Source: Budorcas taxicolor (taxonomy: Eukaryota > Chordata > Mammalia > Artiodactyla > Bovidae). Taken from it: a stretch of 64,000 bases of DNA. The translations under genes and the position numbers were made by a program. The notes beneath the pieces were generated by a model. That model was given only the letters and a program-made list of their open reading frames with translations, was not told the DNA's origin and did not search any database. The first letter of the stretch is position 1; every line of letters starts with the position of its first letter. Positions 11,424 through 23,675 of this stretch are shown here, one piece after another. Location: the NCBI RefSeq assembly GCF_023091745.1, contig NW_026291761.1:155043-219042 (forward strand), written 5' to 3'.

Positions 11424-12239
11424 GGAACTTCGAAAGGGTCCTTCACACCCTTGGTGCAAATCAAGAAGTTCCCCGACCTAGCCGTCTCCACTCGAGAGGA
11501 ATCACGAGGGTCCCGCCCACATCCAGAGGAGCCCCGTTTACACCTCGTAGCTCGAGATGAGGGATCCTTTCCCTGCTTTGTCGGAAAAGAGTCCCCGGCT
11601 TTCACGTCGCATCTCAAGAGGAGGCCCTCTCAACAGGAACGGCGAGAGGAACTCCAGGGTCGTGCCACCATTCCAAGAGTCCCCCAGATGTCTCAGTCCA
11701 TTCCAGAGGAACCTCTTTTCCCTTCACCGGCTCGTCTTTCACGCCAAGGATCGACTCACACCAAGGTGGCACGTGGCACAGCCCTGTGGGAAAGCCTCGT
11801 GGGAAAGCCTCGAGGGACAGCCTCGAGGGAAAGCCACAGATCCCTTGATCCACGTGACAGGAAGCGTGACACTATTGCTGCAGCTCGGGAGGAAAGCGCA
11901 CGTGCATGCCCCCACTCGAGACGAGGCCTGACTCCCCTGGGGAGACTCAGAAGCACCCCAAGATCCATGGCAACACTGGAGAGCAATCCTCAGGTTCCGG
12001 CCGCGACTCCACACAAGGACTGAGGCCCCGGCATGGACGGGAGAGGAATCCCGAGAGGTCCCCTAGCAACTCGCATGGGGACTGGCCTTTCCTGAGGCCA
12101 CCAGAGCGGGTCCCTGAGGTCCCCGTCGTAACTCGAGAAGACCTGCCGCAACTCGAGAAAATCCAGGAGGTTCTCCCCTCCAGGCGAGATGAGGCCCATT
12201 TCCGCTGAGGCGTCTCGAGGCTGATCACACCTCACCTCT
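11424..12239 (+). repeat. Monomer 15, A5
   Basis: 816 bp. Standard A5. Differs from 6528 only at gaggcctgac. Confidence 0.9.
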
Positions 12240-13055
12240 GGAACTTCGAAAGGGTCCTTCACACCCTTGGTGCAAATCAAGAAGTTCCCCGACCTAGCCG
12301 TCTCCACTCGAGAGGAATCACGAGGGTCCCGCCCACATCCAGAGGAGCCCCGTTTCCGCCTCGTAGCTCGAGATGAGGGATCCTTTCCCTGCTTCGTCGG
12401 GAAAGAGTTCCCGGCGTTCCCGTCGCATCTCAAGAGGAGGCCCTCTCAACAGGAACGGCGAGAGGAACTCCAGGGTCGTGCCACCATTCCAAGAGTCCCC
12501 CAGATGTCTCAGTCCATTCCAGAGGAACCTCTTTTCCCTTCACCGGCTCGTCTTTCACGCCGAGGATCGACTCACACCAAGGTGGCACGTGGCACAGCCC
12601 TGTGGGAAAGCCTCGTGGGAAAGCCTCGAGGGACAGCCTCGAGGGAAAGCCACAGATCCCTTGATCCACGTGACAGGAAGCCTGACACTACTGCTGCAGC
12701 TCGGGAGGAAAGCGCATGTGCCTGCCCCCACTCGAGACGAGGCCTGACTCCCCTGGGGAGACTCAGAAGCACCACAAGAACCATGGCAACACTGGAGAGG
12801 AATCCTCAGGTTCCGGCTCCGACTCCACACAAGGACTGAGGCCCCGGCATGGACGGGAGAGGAATCCCGAGAGGTCCCCTTGCAACACGCATGGGGACTG
12901 GCCTTTCCTGAGGCCACCAGAGCGGGTCCCTGTGGTCCCCGTCGTAACTCGAGAAGACCTGCCGCAACTCGAGAAAATCCAGGAGGTTCTCCCCTCCAGG
13001 CGAGATGAGGCCCATTTCCGCTGAGGCGTCTCGAGGCTGATCACAACTCACCTCT
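12240..13055 (+). repeat. Monomer 16, A1
   Basis: 816 bp. cacaactcac end. Private gtgcctgcccc and caccacaag. Confidence 0.9.
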
Positions 13056-13871
13056 GGAACTTCGAAAGGGTCCTTCACACCCTTGGTGCAAATCAAGAAG
13101 TTCCCCGACCTAGCCGTCTCCACTCGAGAGGAATCACGAGGGTCCCGCCCACATCCAGAGGAGCCCCGTTTCCACCTCGTAGCTCGAGATGAGGGATCCT
13201 TTCCCTGCTTCATTGGGAAAGAATTCCCGGCGTTCCCGTCGCATCTCAAGAGGAGGCCCTCTCAAAGGGAACGGCGAGAGGAACTCCAGGGTCGTGCCAC
13301 CATTCCAAGAGTCCCCCAGATATCTCAGTCCATTCCAGAGGAACCTCTTTTCCCTTCACCGGCTCGTCTTTCACGCCGAGGATCGACTCACACCAAGGTG
13401 GCACGTGGCACAGCCCTGTGGGAAAGCCTCGTGGGAAAGCCTCGAGGGACAGCCTCGAGGGAAAGCCACAGATCCCTTGATCCACGTGACAGGAAGAGTG
13501 ACACTACTGCTGCAGCTCGGGAGGAAAGCGCACGTGCATGCCCCCACTCGAGACGAGGCCTGACTCCCCTGGGGAGACTCAGAAGCACCCCAAGATCCAT
13601 GGCAACACTGGAGAGCAATCCTCAGGTTCCGGCCGCGACTCCACACAAGGACTGAGGCCCCGGCATGGACGGGAGAGGAATCCCGAGAGGTCCCCTAGCA
13701 ACTCGCATGGGGACTGGCCTTTCCTGAGGCCACCAGAGCGGGTCCCTGAGGTCCCCGTCGTAACTCGAGAAGACCTGCCGCAACTCGAGAAAATCCAGGA
13801 GGTTCTCCCATCCAGGCGAGATGAGGCCCATTTCCGCTGAGGCGTCTCGAGGCTGATCACACCTCACCTCT
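13056..13871 (+). repeat. Monomer 17, A2
   Basis: 816 bp. EcoRI at 13221. Unlike other A2 units it ends with ctcccatcc, the A4 form, so its 3' end is probably converted. Confidence 0.9.
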
Positions 13872-14687
13872 GGAACTTCGAAAGGCTCCTTCACACCCTT
13901 GGTGCAAATCAAGAAGTTCCCCGACCTAGCCGTCTCCACTCGAGAGGAATCACGAGGGTCCCGCCCACATCCAGAGGAGCCCCGTTTCCGCCTCGTAGCT
14001 CGAGATGAGGGATCTTTTCCCTGCTTCGTCGGGAAAGAGTTCCCGGCGTTCCCGTCGCATCTCAAGAGGAGGCCCTCTCAACAGGAACGGCGAGAGGAAC
14101 TCCAGGGTCGTGCCACCATTCCAAGAGTCCCCCAGATGTCTCAGTCCATTCCAGAGGAACCTCTTTTCCCTTCACCGGCTCGTCTTTCACGCCGAGGATC
14201 GACTCACACCAAGGTGGCACGTGGCACAGCCCTGTGGGAAAGCCTCGTGGGAAAGCCTCGAGGGACAACCTCGAGGGAAAGCCACAGATCCATTGATCCA
14301 CGTGACAGGAAGCGTGACACTACTGCTGCAGCTCGGGAGGAAAGCGCACGTGCATGCCCCCACTCGAGACGAGGCCTGACTCCCCTGGGGAGACTCAGAA
14401 GCACCCCAAGATCCATGGCAACACTGGAGAGCAATCCTCAGGTTCCGGCCCCGACTCCACACAAGGACTGAGGCCCCGGCATGGACGGGAGAGGAATCCA
14501 GAGAGGTCCCCTAGCAACACGCATGGGGACTGGCCTTTCCTGAGGCCACCAGAGCGGGTCCCTGAGGTCCCCGTCGTAACTCGAGAAGACCTGCCGCAAC
14601 TCGAGAAAATCCAGGAGGTTCTCCCCTCCAGGCGAGATGAGGCCCATTTCCGCTGAGGCGTCTCGAGGCTGATCACACCTCACCTCT
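13872..14687 (+). repeat. Monomer 18, A3
   Basis: 816 bp. aaaggctcc at its start, gatcttttcc, gggacaacc, gatccattg and gaatccagag are distinctive. caacacgc as in 4897. Confidence 0.9.
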
Positions 14688-15503
14688 GGAACTTCGAAAG
14701 GGTCCTTCACACCCTTGGTGCAAATCAAGAAGTTCCCCGACCTAGCCGTCTCCACTCGAGAGGAATCTCGATGGTCCCGCCCACATCCAGAGGAGCCCCG
14801 TTTCCGCCTCGTAGCTCGAGATGAGGGATCCTTTCCCTGCTTCGTCGGGAAAGAGTTCCCGGCGTTCCCGTCGCATCTCAAGAGGAGGCCCTCTCAACAG
14901 GAACGGCGAGAGGAACTCCAGGGTCGTGCCACCATTCCAAGAGTCCCCCAGATGTCTCAGTCCATTCCAGAGGAACCTCTTTTCCCTTCACCGGCTCGTC
15001 TTTCACGCCGAGGATCGACTCACACCAAGGTGGCACGTGGCACAGCCCTGTGGGAAAGCCTCGTGGGAAAGCCTCGAGGGACAGCCTCGAGGGAAAGCCA
15101 CAGATCCCTTGATCCACGTGACAGGAAGCGTGACACTACTGCTGCAGCTCGGGAGGAAAGCGCACGTGCATGCCCCCACTCGAGACGAGGCCTGACTCCC
15201 CTGGGGAGACTCAGAAGCACCGCAAGATCCATGGCAACACTGGAGAGCAATCCTCAGGTTCCGGCCCCGACTCCACACAAGGACTGAGGCCCCGGCATGG
15301 ACGGGAGAGGAATCCCGAGAGGTCCCCTAGCAACTCGCATGGGGACTGGCCTTTCCTGAGGCCACCAGAGCGGGTCCCTGAGGTCCCCGTCGTAACTCGA
15401 GAAGACCTGCCGCAACTCGAGAAAATCCAGGAGGTTCTCCCATCCAGGCGAGATGAGGCCCATTTCCGCTGAGGCGTCTCGAGGCTGATCACACCTCACC
15501 TCT
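14688..15503 (+). repeat. Monomer 19, A3 with A4 end
   Basis: 816 bp. ggaatctcgatgg and caccgcaag are distinctive. Ends with ctcccatcc. Confidence 0.9.
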
Positions 15504-16319
15504 GGAACTTCGAAAGGGTCCTTCACACCCTTGGTGCAAATCAAGAAGTTCCCCGACCTAGCCGTCTCCACTCGAGAGGAAACACGAGGGTCCCGCCCAC
15601 ATCCAGAGGAGCCCCGTTTACACCTCGTAGCTCGAGATGAGGGATCCTTTCCCTGCTTTGTCGGAAAAGAGTCCCCGGCTTTCACGTCGCATCTCAAGAG
15701 GAGGCCCTCTCAACAGGAACGGCGAGAGGAACTCCAGGGTCGTGCCACCATTCCAAGAGTCCCCCAGATGTCTCAGTCCATTCCAGAGGAACCTCTTTTC
15801 CCTTCACCGGCTCGTCTTTCACGCCAAGGATCGACTCACACCAAGGTGGCACGTGGCACAGCCCTGTGGGAAAGCCTCGTGGGAAAGCCTCGAGGGACAG
15901 CCTCGAGGGAAAGCCACAGATCCCTTGATCCACGTGACAGGAAGCGTGACACTATTGCTGCAGCTCGGGAGGAAAGCGCACGTGCATGCCCCCACTCGAG
16001 ACGAGGCCTGACTCCCCTGGGGAGACTCAGAAGCACCCCAAGATCCATGGCAACACTGGAGAGCAATCCTCAGGTTCCGGCCGCGACTCCACACAAGGAC
16101 TGAGGCCCCGGCATGGATGGGAGAGGAATCCCGAGAGGTCCCCTAGCAACTCGCATGGGGACTGGCCTTTCCTGAGGCCACCAGAGCGGGTCCCTGAGGT
16201 CCCCGTCGTAACTCGAGAAGACCTGCCGCAACTCGAGAAAATCCAGGAGGTTCTCCCCTCCAGGCGAGATGAGGCCCATTTCCGCTGAGGCGTCTCGAGG
16301 CTGATCACACCTCACCTCT
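15504..16319 (+). repeat. Monomer 20, A5
   Basis: 816 bp. A5 variants plus ggaaacacg, the family B form, and catggatggg. Confidence 0.9.
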
Positions 16320-17135
16320 GGAACTTCGAAAGGGTCCTTCACACCCTTGGTGCAAATCAAGAAGTTCCCCGACCTAGCCGTCTCCACTCGAGAGGAATCA
16401 CGAGGGTCCCGCCCACATCCAGAGGAGCCCCGTTTCCGCCTCGTAGCTCGAGATGAGGGATCCTTTCCCTGCTTCGTCGGGAAAGAGTTCCCGGCGTTCC
16501 CGTCGCATCTCAAGTGGAGGCCCTCTCAACAGGAACGGCGAGAGGAACTCCAGGGTCGTGCCACCATTCCAAGAGTCCCCCAGATGTCTCAGTCCATTCC
16601 AGAGGAACCTCTTTTCCCTTCACCGGCTCGTCTTTCACGCCGAGGATCGACTCACACCAAGGTGGCACCTGGCACAGCCCTGTGGGAAAGCCTCGTGGGA
16701 AAGCCTCGAGGGACAGCCTCGAGGGAAAGCCACAGATCCCTTGATCCACGTGACAGGAAGAGTGACACTACTGCTGCAGCTCGGGAGGAAAGCGCACGTG
16801 CATGCCCCCACTCGAGACGAGGCCTGACTCCCCTGGGGAGACTCAGAAGCACCCCAAGATCCATGGCAACACTGGAGAGCAATCCTCAGGTTCCGGCCCC
16901 GACTCCACACAAGGACTGAGGCCCCGGCATGGACGGGAGAGGAATCCCGAGAGGTCCCCTAGCAACTCGCATGGGGACTGGCCTTTCCTGAGGCCACCAG
17001 AGCGGGTCCCTGAGGTCCCCGTCTTAACTCGAGAAGACCTGCCGCAACTCGAGAAAATCCAGGAGGTTCTCCCCTCCAGGCGAGATGAGGCCCATTTCCG
17101 CTGAGGCGTCTCGAGGCTGATCACACCTCACCTCT
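16320..17135 (+). repeat. Monomer 21, A4
   Basis: 816 bp. ctcaagtggagg as at 8976, 7344 bases (nine units) upstream. Private cgtcttaactc. Ends with ctcccctcc rather than the A4 form. Confidence 0.9.
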
Positions 17136-17951
17136 GGAACTTCGAAAGGGTCCTTCACACCCTTGGTGCAAATCAAGAAGTTCCCCGACCTAGCCGTCTC
17201 CACTCGAGAGGAATCACGAGGGTCCCGCCCACATCCAGAGGAGCCCCGTTTACACCTCGTAGCTCGAGATGAGGGATCCTTTCCCTGCTTTGTCGGAAAA
17301 GAGTCCCCGGCTTTCACCTCGCATCTCAAGAGGAGGCCCTCTCAACAGGAACGGCGAGAGGAACTCCAGGGTCGTGCCACCATTCCAAGAGTCCCCCAGA
17401 TGTCTCAGTCCATTCCAGAGGAACCTCTTTTCCCTTCACCGGCTCGTCTTTCACGCCAAGGATCGACTCACACCAAGGTGGCACGTGGCACAGCCCTGTG
17501 GGAAAGCCTCGTGGGAAAGCCTCGAGGGACAGCCTCGAGGGAAAGCCACAGATCCCTTGATCCACGTGACAGGAAGCGTGACACTATTGCTGCAGCTCGG
17601 GAGGAAAGCGCACGTGCATGCCCCCACTCGAGACGAGGCCTGACTCCCCTGGGGAGACTCAGAAGCACCCCAAGATCCATGGCAACACTGGAGAGCAATC
17701 CTCAGGTTCCGGCCGCGACTCCACAGAAGGACTGAGGCCCCGGCATGGACGGGAGAGGAATCCCGAGAGGTCCCCTAGCAACTCGCATGGGGACTGGCCT
17801 TTCCTGAGGCCACCAGAGCGGGTCCCTGAGGTCCCCGTCGTAACTCGAGAAGACCTGCCGCAACTCGAGAAAATCCAGGAGGTTCTCCCCTCCAGGCGAG
17901 ATGAGGCCCATTTCCGCTGAGGCGTCTCGAGGCTGATCACACCTCACCTCT
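17136..17951 (+). repeat. Monomer 22, A5
   Basis: 816 bp. A5 with private ttcacctcg and ccacagaagg. Confidence 0.9.
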
Positions 17952-18767
17952 GGAACTTCGAAAGGGTCCTTCACACCCTTGGTGCAAATCAAGAAGTTCC
18001 CCGACCTAGCCGTCTCCACTCGAGAGGAATCACGAGGGTCCCGCCCACATCCAGAGGAGCCCCGTTTACACCTCGTAGCTCGAGATGAGGGATCCTTTCC
18101 CTGCATTGTCGGAAAAGAGTCCCCGGCTTTCACGTCGCATCTCAAGAGGAGGCCCTCTCAACAGGAACGGCGAGAGGAACTCCAGGGTCGTGCCACCATT
18201 CCAAGAGTCCCCCAGATGTCTCAGTCCATTCCAGAGGAACCTCTTTTCCCTTCACCGGCTCGTCTTTCACGCCGAGGATCGACTCACACCAAGGTGGCAC
18301 GTGGCACAGCCCTGTGGGAAAGCCTCGTGGGAAAGCCTCGAGGGACAGCCTCGAGGGAAAGCCACAGATCCCTTGATCCACGTGACAGGAAGCGTGACAC
18401 TATTGCTGCAGCTCGGGAGGAAAGCGCACGTGCATGCCCCCACTCGAGACGAGGCCTGACTCCCCTGGGGAGACTCAGGAGCACCCCAATATCCATGGCA
18501 ACACTGGAGAGCAATCCTCAGGTTCCGGCCCCGACTCCACACAAGGACTGAGGCCCCGGCATGGACGGGAGAGGAATCCCGAGAGGTCCCCTAGCAACTC
18601 GCATGGGGACTGGCCTTTCCTGAGGCCACCAGAGCGGGTCCCTGAGGTCCCCGTCGTAACTCGAGAAGACCTGCCGCAACTCGAGAAAATCCAGGAGGTT
18701 CTCCCCTCCAGGCGAGATGAGGCCCATTTCCGCTGAGGCGTCTCGAGGCTGATCACACCTCACCTCT
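17952..18767 (+). repeat. Monomer 23, A5 variant
   Basis: 816 bp. A5 5' part, but acgccgagg in the middle. Private ctgcattgtc, ctcaggagc and caatatcc. Confidence 0.9.
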
Positions 18768-19596
18768 GGAACTTCGAAAGGGTCCTTCACACCCTTGGTG
18801 CAAATCAAGAAGTTCCCCGACCTAGCCGTCTCCACTCGAGAGGAATCACGAGGGTCCCGCCCACATCCAGAGGAGCCCCGTTTACACCTCGTAGCTCGAG
18901 ATTAGGGATCCTTTCCCTGCTTTGTCGGAAAAGAGTCCCCGGCTTTCACGTCGCATCTCAAGAGGAGGCCCTCTCAACAGGAACGGCGAGAGGAACTCCA
19001 GGGTCGTGCCACCATTCCAAGAGTCCCCCAGATGTCTCAGTCCATTCCAGAGGAAACTCTTTTCCCTTCACCGGCTCGTCTTTCACGCCGAGGATCGACT
19101 CACACCAAGGTGGCACGTGGCACAGCCCTGTGGGAAAGCCTCTTGTGAAAGCCACGAGGGACAGCCTCGAGGGACAGCCTCGAGGGAAAGCCACAGATCC
19201 CTTGATCCACGTGACAGGAAGCGTGACACTACTGCTGCAGCTCGGGAGGAAAGCGCACGTGCATGCCCCCACTCGAGACGAGGCCTGACTCCCCTGGGGA
19301 GACTCAGAAGCACCCCAAGATCCATGGCAACACTGGAGAGCAATCCTCAGGTTCCGGCCCCGACTCCACACAAGGACTGAGGCCCCGGCATGGACGGGAG
19401 AGGAATCCCGAGAGGTCCCCTAGCAACACGCATGGGGACTGGCCTTTCCTGAGGCCACCAGAGTGGGTCCCTGAGGTGCCCGTCGTAACTCGAGAAGACC
19501 TGCCGCAACTCGAGAAAATCCAGGAGGTTCTCCCCTCCAGGCGAGATGAGGCCCATTTCCGCTGAGGCGTCTCGAGGCTGATCACACCTCACCTCT
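18768..19596 (+). repeat. Monomer 24, A5 variant, long
   Basis: 829 bp because of an extra 13-bp microrepeat unit. Also cgagattaggg, ggaaactctt, cctcttgtgaaag and gagtgggtcc. Confidence 0.92.
19161..19186 (+). repeat. Extra 13-bp microrepeat unit
   Basis: The 13-mer acagcctcgaggg occurs twice in a row, which lengthens this monomer to 829 bp. Replication slippage or unequal exchange within the microrepeat explains it. Confidence 0.9.
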
Positions 19597-20412
19597 GGAA
19601 CTTCGAAAGGGTCCTTCACACCCTTGGTGCAAATCAAGAAGTTCCCCGACCTAGCCGTCTCCACTCGAGAGGAATCACGAGGGTCCCGCCCACATCCAGA
19701 GGAGCCCCGTTTCCGCCTCGTAGCTCGAGATGAGGGATCCTTTCCCTGCTTCGTCGGGAAAGAGTCCCCGGCGTTCCCGTCGCATCTCAAGAGGAGGCCC
19801 TCTCAACAGGAACGGCGAGAGGAACTCCAGGGTCGTGCCACAATTCCAAGAGTCCCCCAGATGTCTCAGTCCATTCCAGAGGAACCTCTTTTCCCTTCAC
19901 CGGCTCGTCTTTCACGCCGAGGATCGACTCACACCAAGGTGGCACGTGGCACAGCCCTGTGGGAAAGCCTCGTGGGAAAGCCTCGAGGGACAGCCTCGAG
20001 GGAAAGCCACAGATCCCTTGATCCACGTGACAGGAAGCGTGACACTACTGCTGCAGCTCGGGATGAAAGCGCACGTGCATGCCCCCACTCGAGACGAGGC
20101 CTGACTCCCCTGGGGAGACACAGAAGCACCCCAAGAACCATGGCAACACTGGAGAGGAATCCTCAGGTTCCGGCCCCGACTCCACACAAGGACTGAGGAC
20201 CCGGCATGGACAGGAGAGCAATCCCGAGAGGTCCCCTAGCAACTCGCATGGGGACTGGCCTTTCCTGAGGCCACCAGAGCGGGTCCCTGTGGTCCCCGTC
20301 GTAACTCGAGAAGACCTGCCGCAACTCGAGAAAATCCAGGAGGTTCTCCCATCCAGGCGAGATGAGGCCCATTTCCGCTGAGGTGTCTCGAGTCTGATCA
20401 CACCTCACCTCT
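19597..20412 (+). repeat. Monomer 25, A3
   Basis: 816 bp. cacaattcc, gggatgaaag, gagacacag, gaggacccgg and gagagcaatccc. Ends with gaggtgtctcgag. Confidence 0.9.
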
Positions 20413-21228
20413 GGAACTTCGAAAGGGTCCTTCACACCCTTGGTGCAAATCAAGAAGTTCCCCGACCTAGCCGTCTCCACTCGAGAGGAATCACGAGGGT
20501 CCCGCCCACATCCAGAGGAGCCCCGTTTCCGCCTCGTAGCTCGAGATGTGGGATCCTTTCCCTGCCTCGTCGGGAAAGAGTTCCCGGCGTTCCCGTCGCA
20601 TCTCAAGAGGAGGCCCTCTCAACAGGAACGGCGAGAGGAACTCCAGGGTCGTGCCACCATTCCGAGAGTCCCCCAGATGTCTCAGTCCATTCCAGAGGAA
20701 CCTCTTTTCCCTTCACCGGCTCGTCTTTCACGCCGAGGATCGACTCACACCAAGGTGGCACGTGGCACAGCCCTGTGGGAAAGCCTCGTGGGAAAGCCTC
20801 GAGGGACAGCCTCGAGGGAAAGCCACAGATCCCTTGATCCACGTGACAGGAAGCGTGACACTACTGCTGCAGCTCGGGAGGAAAGCGTACGTTCATGCCC
20901 CCACTCGAGACGAGGCCTGACTCCCCTGGGGAGACTCAGAAGCACCCCAAGATCCATGGCAACACTGGAGAGGAATCCTCAGGTTCCGGCCCCGACTCCA
21001 CACAAGGACTGAGGCCCCGGCATGGACGGGAGAGGAAACCCGAGAGGTCCCCTAGCAACTCGCATGGGGACTGACCTTTCCTGAGGCCACCAGAGCGGGT
21101 CCCTGTGGTCCCCGTCGTAACTCGAGAAGACCTGCCGCAACTCGAGAAAATCCAGGAGGTTCTCCCCTCCAGGCGAGATGAGGCCCATTTCCGCTGAGGC
21201 GTCTCGAGGCTGATCACACCTCACCTCT
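20413..21228 (+). repeat. Monomer 26, A3
   Basis: 816 bp. gagatgtggg, ctgcctcgtc, gcgtacgttc and ggactgacc. The third CACGTG is lost. Confidence 0.9.
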
Positions 21229-22044
21229 GGAACTTCGAAAGGGTCCTCCACACCCTTGGTGCAAAGCAAGAAGTTCCCCGACCTAGCCGTCTCCACTCGA
21301 GAGGAATCACGAGGATCCCGCCCACATCCAGAAGAGCCCCGTTTCCGCCTCGTAGCTCGAGATGAGGGATCCTTTCCCTGCTTCGTCGGGAAAGAGTCCC
21401 CGGCGTTCCCGTCGCATCTCAAGAGGAGGCCCTCTCAACAGGAACGGCGAGAGGAACTCCAGGGTCGTGCCACCATTCCAAGAGTCCCCCAGATGTCTCA
21501 GTCCATTCCAGAGGAACCTCTTTTCCCTTCACCGGCTCGTCTTTCACGCCGAGGATCGACTGACACCAAGGTGGCACGTGGCACAGCCCTGTGGGAAAGC
21601 CTCGTGGGAAAGCCTCGAGGGACAGCCTCGAGGGAAAGCCACAGATCCCTTGATCCACGTGACAGGAAGCGTGACACTACTGCTGCAGCTCGGGAGGAAA
21701 GCGCACGTGCAGGCCCCCACTCGAGACGAGGCCTGACTCCCCTGGGGAGACACAGAAGCACCCCAAGAACCATGGCAACACTGGAGAGGAATCCTCAGGT
21801 TCCGGCCCCGACTCCACACAAGGACTGAGGCCCCGGCATGGACGGGAGAGGAATCCCGAGAGGTCCCCTAGCAACACGCATGGGGACTGGCCTTTCCTGA
21901 GGCCACCAGAGCGGGTCCCTGTGGTCCCCGTCATAACTCGAGAAGACCTGCCGCAACTCGAGAAAATCCAGGAGGTTCTCCCCTCCAGGCGAGATGAGGC
22001 CCATTTCCGCTGAGGTGTCTCGAGGCTGATCACACCTCACCTCT
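21229..22044 (+). repeat. Monomer 27, A3
   Basis: 816 bp. gggtcctcca, gcaaagcaag and gaggatcccg reappear 40 kb away at 61202 and 62844. Also cgactgacacc, gtgcaggccc and gagacacag. Confidence 0.9.
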
Positions 22045-22859
22045 GGAACTTCGAAAGGGTCCTTCACACCCTTGGTGCAAATCAAGAAGTTCCCCGACCT
22101 AGCCGTCTCCACTCGAGAGGAATCACGAGGGTCCCGCCCACATCCAGAGTAGCCCCGTTTCCGCCTCGTAGCTCGAGATGAGGGATCCTTTCCCTGCTTC
22201 GTCGGGAAAGAGTTCCCGGCGTTCCCGTCGCATCTCAAGAGGAGGCCCTCTAAACAGGAATGGCGAGAGGAACTCCAGGGTCGTGCCACCATTCCAAGAG
22301 TCCCCCAGATGTCTCAGTCCATTCCAGAGGAACCTCTTTTCCCTTCACCGGCTCGTCTTTCACGCCGAGGATCGACTCACACCAAGGTGGCATGTGGCAC
22401 AGCCCTGTGGGAAAGCCTCATGGGAAAGCCTCGAGGGACAGCCTCGAGGGAAAGACACAGATCCCTTGATCCACGTGACAGGAAGCGTGACACTACTGCT
22501 GCAGCTCGGGAGGAAAGCGCACGTGCATGCCCCCACTCGAGACGAGGCCTGACTCCCCTGGGGAGACTCAGAAGCACCCCAAGATCCATGGCAACACTGG
22601 AGAGCAATCCTCAGGTTCCGGCCCCGACTCCACACAAGGACTGAGGCCCGGCATGGACGGGAGAGGAATCCCGAGCGGTCCCCTAGCAACTCGCATGGGG
22701 ACTGGCCTTTCCTGAGGCCACCAGAGCGGGTCCCTGTGGTCCCCGTCGTAACTCGAGAAGACCTGCCGCAACTCGAGAAAATCCAGGAGGTTCTCCCATC
22801 CAGGCGAGATGAGGCCCATTTCCGCTGAGGTGTCTCGAGGCTGATCACACCTCACCTCT
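22045..22859 (+). repeat. Monomer 28, A3
   Basis: 815 bp: one c is lost at gaggcccggc. Also cagagtagccc, ctaaacagg, gtggcatgtgg and gagcggtcc. Confidence 0.9.
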
Positions 22860-23675
22860 GGAACTTCGAAAGGGTCCTTCACACCCTTGGTGCAAATCAA
22901 GAAGTTCCCCGACCTAGCCGTCTCCACTCGAGAGGAATCACGAGGGTCCCGCCCACATCCAGAGGAGCCCCGTTTCCGCCTCCTAGCTCGAGATGAGGGA
23001 TCCTTTCCCTGCTTCGTCGGGAAAGAGTTCCCGGCGTTCCCGTCGCATCTCAAGAGGAGGCCCTCTCAACAGGAACGGCGAGAGGAACTCCAGGGTCGTG
23101 CCACCATTCCAAGAGTCCCCCAGATGTCTCAGGCCATTCCAGAGGAACCTCTTTTCCCTTCACCGGCTCGTCTTTCACGCCGAGGATCGACTGACACCAA
23201 GGTGGCACGTGGCACAGCCCTGTGGGAAAGCCTCGTGGGAAAGCCTCGAGGGACAGCCTCGAGGGAAAGCCACAGATCCCTTGATCCACGTGACAGGAAG
23301 CGTGACACTACTGCTGCAGCTCGGGAGGAAAGCGCACGTGCATGCCCCCACTCGAGAGGAGGCCTGACTCCCCTGGGGAGACTCAGAAGCACCCCAAGAT
23401 CCATGGCAACACTGGAGAGCAATCCTCAGGTTCCGGCCCCGACTCCACACAAGGACTGAGGCCCCGGCATGGACAGGAGAGGAATCCCGAGAGGTCCCCT
23501 AGAAACACGCATGGGGACTGGCCTTTCCTGAGGCCACCAGAGCGGGTCCCTGTGGTCCCCGTCGTAACTCGAGAAGACCTGCCGCAACTAGAGACAATCC
23601 AGGAGGTTCTCACCTCCAGGCGAGATGAGGCCCATTTCCGCTGAGGCGTCTCGAGGCTGATCAAACCTCACCACT
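22860..23675 (+). repeat. Monomer 29, A3
   Basis: 816 bp. cctcctagc, caggccattcc, cgactgacacc, tagaaacacgc and caactagagac. Ends with caccactgg. Confidence 0.9.

Larger units (their letters stand above)
7344..12239 (+). repeat. Six-monomer higher-order block, copy 2
   Basis: Order A1-A2-A4-A5-A4-A5. It opens with the same cacaactcac and EcoRI (8325) markers as the first block. Its last two units match the last two units of copy 1 almost base for base, while the middle pair was replaced by a second A4-A5 pair. Confidence 0.75.
10608..12239 (+). repeat. A4-A5 dimer, third copy
   Basis: Nearly identical to 5712-7343 despite the 4.9-kb distance, and closer to it than to the adjacent dimer. That is the signature of homogenisation at the level of the six-monomer block rather than the dimer. 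Confidence 0.85.
12240..17135 (+). repeat. Six-monomer higher-order block, copy 3 (rearranged)
   Basis: Order A1-A2-A3-A3/A4-A5-A4. It opens with cacaactcac and an EcoRI site at 13221, exactly 4896 bases after the previous one. The last two units are in A5-A4 order, so the block is out of register at its end. Confidence 0.65.
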
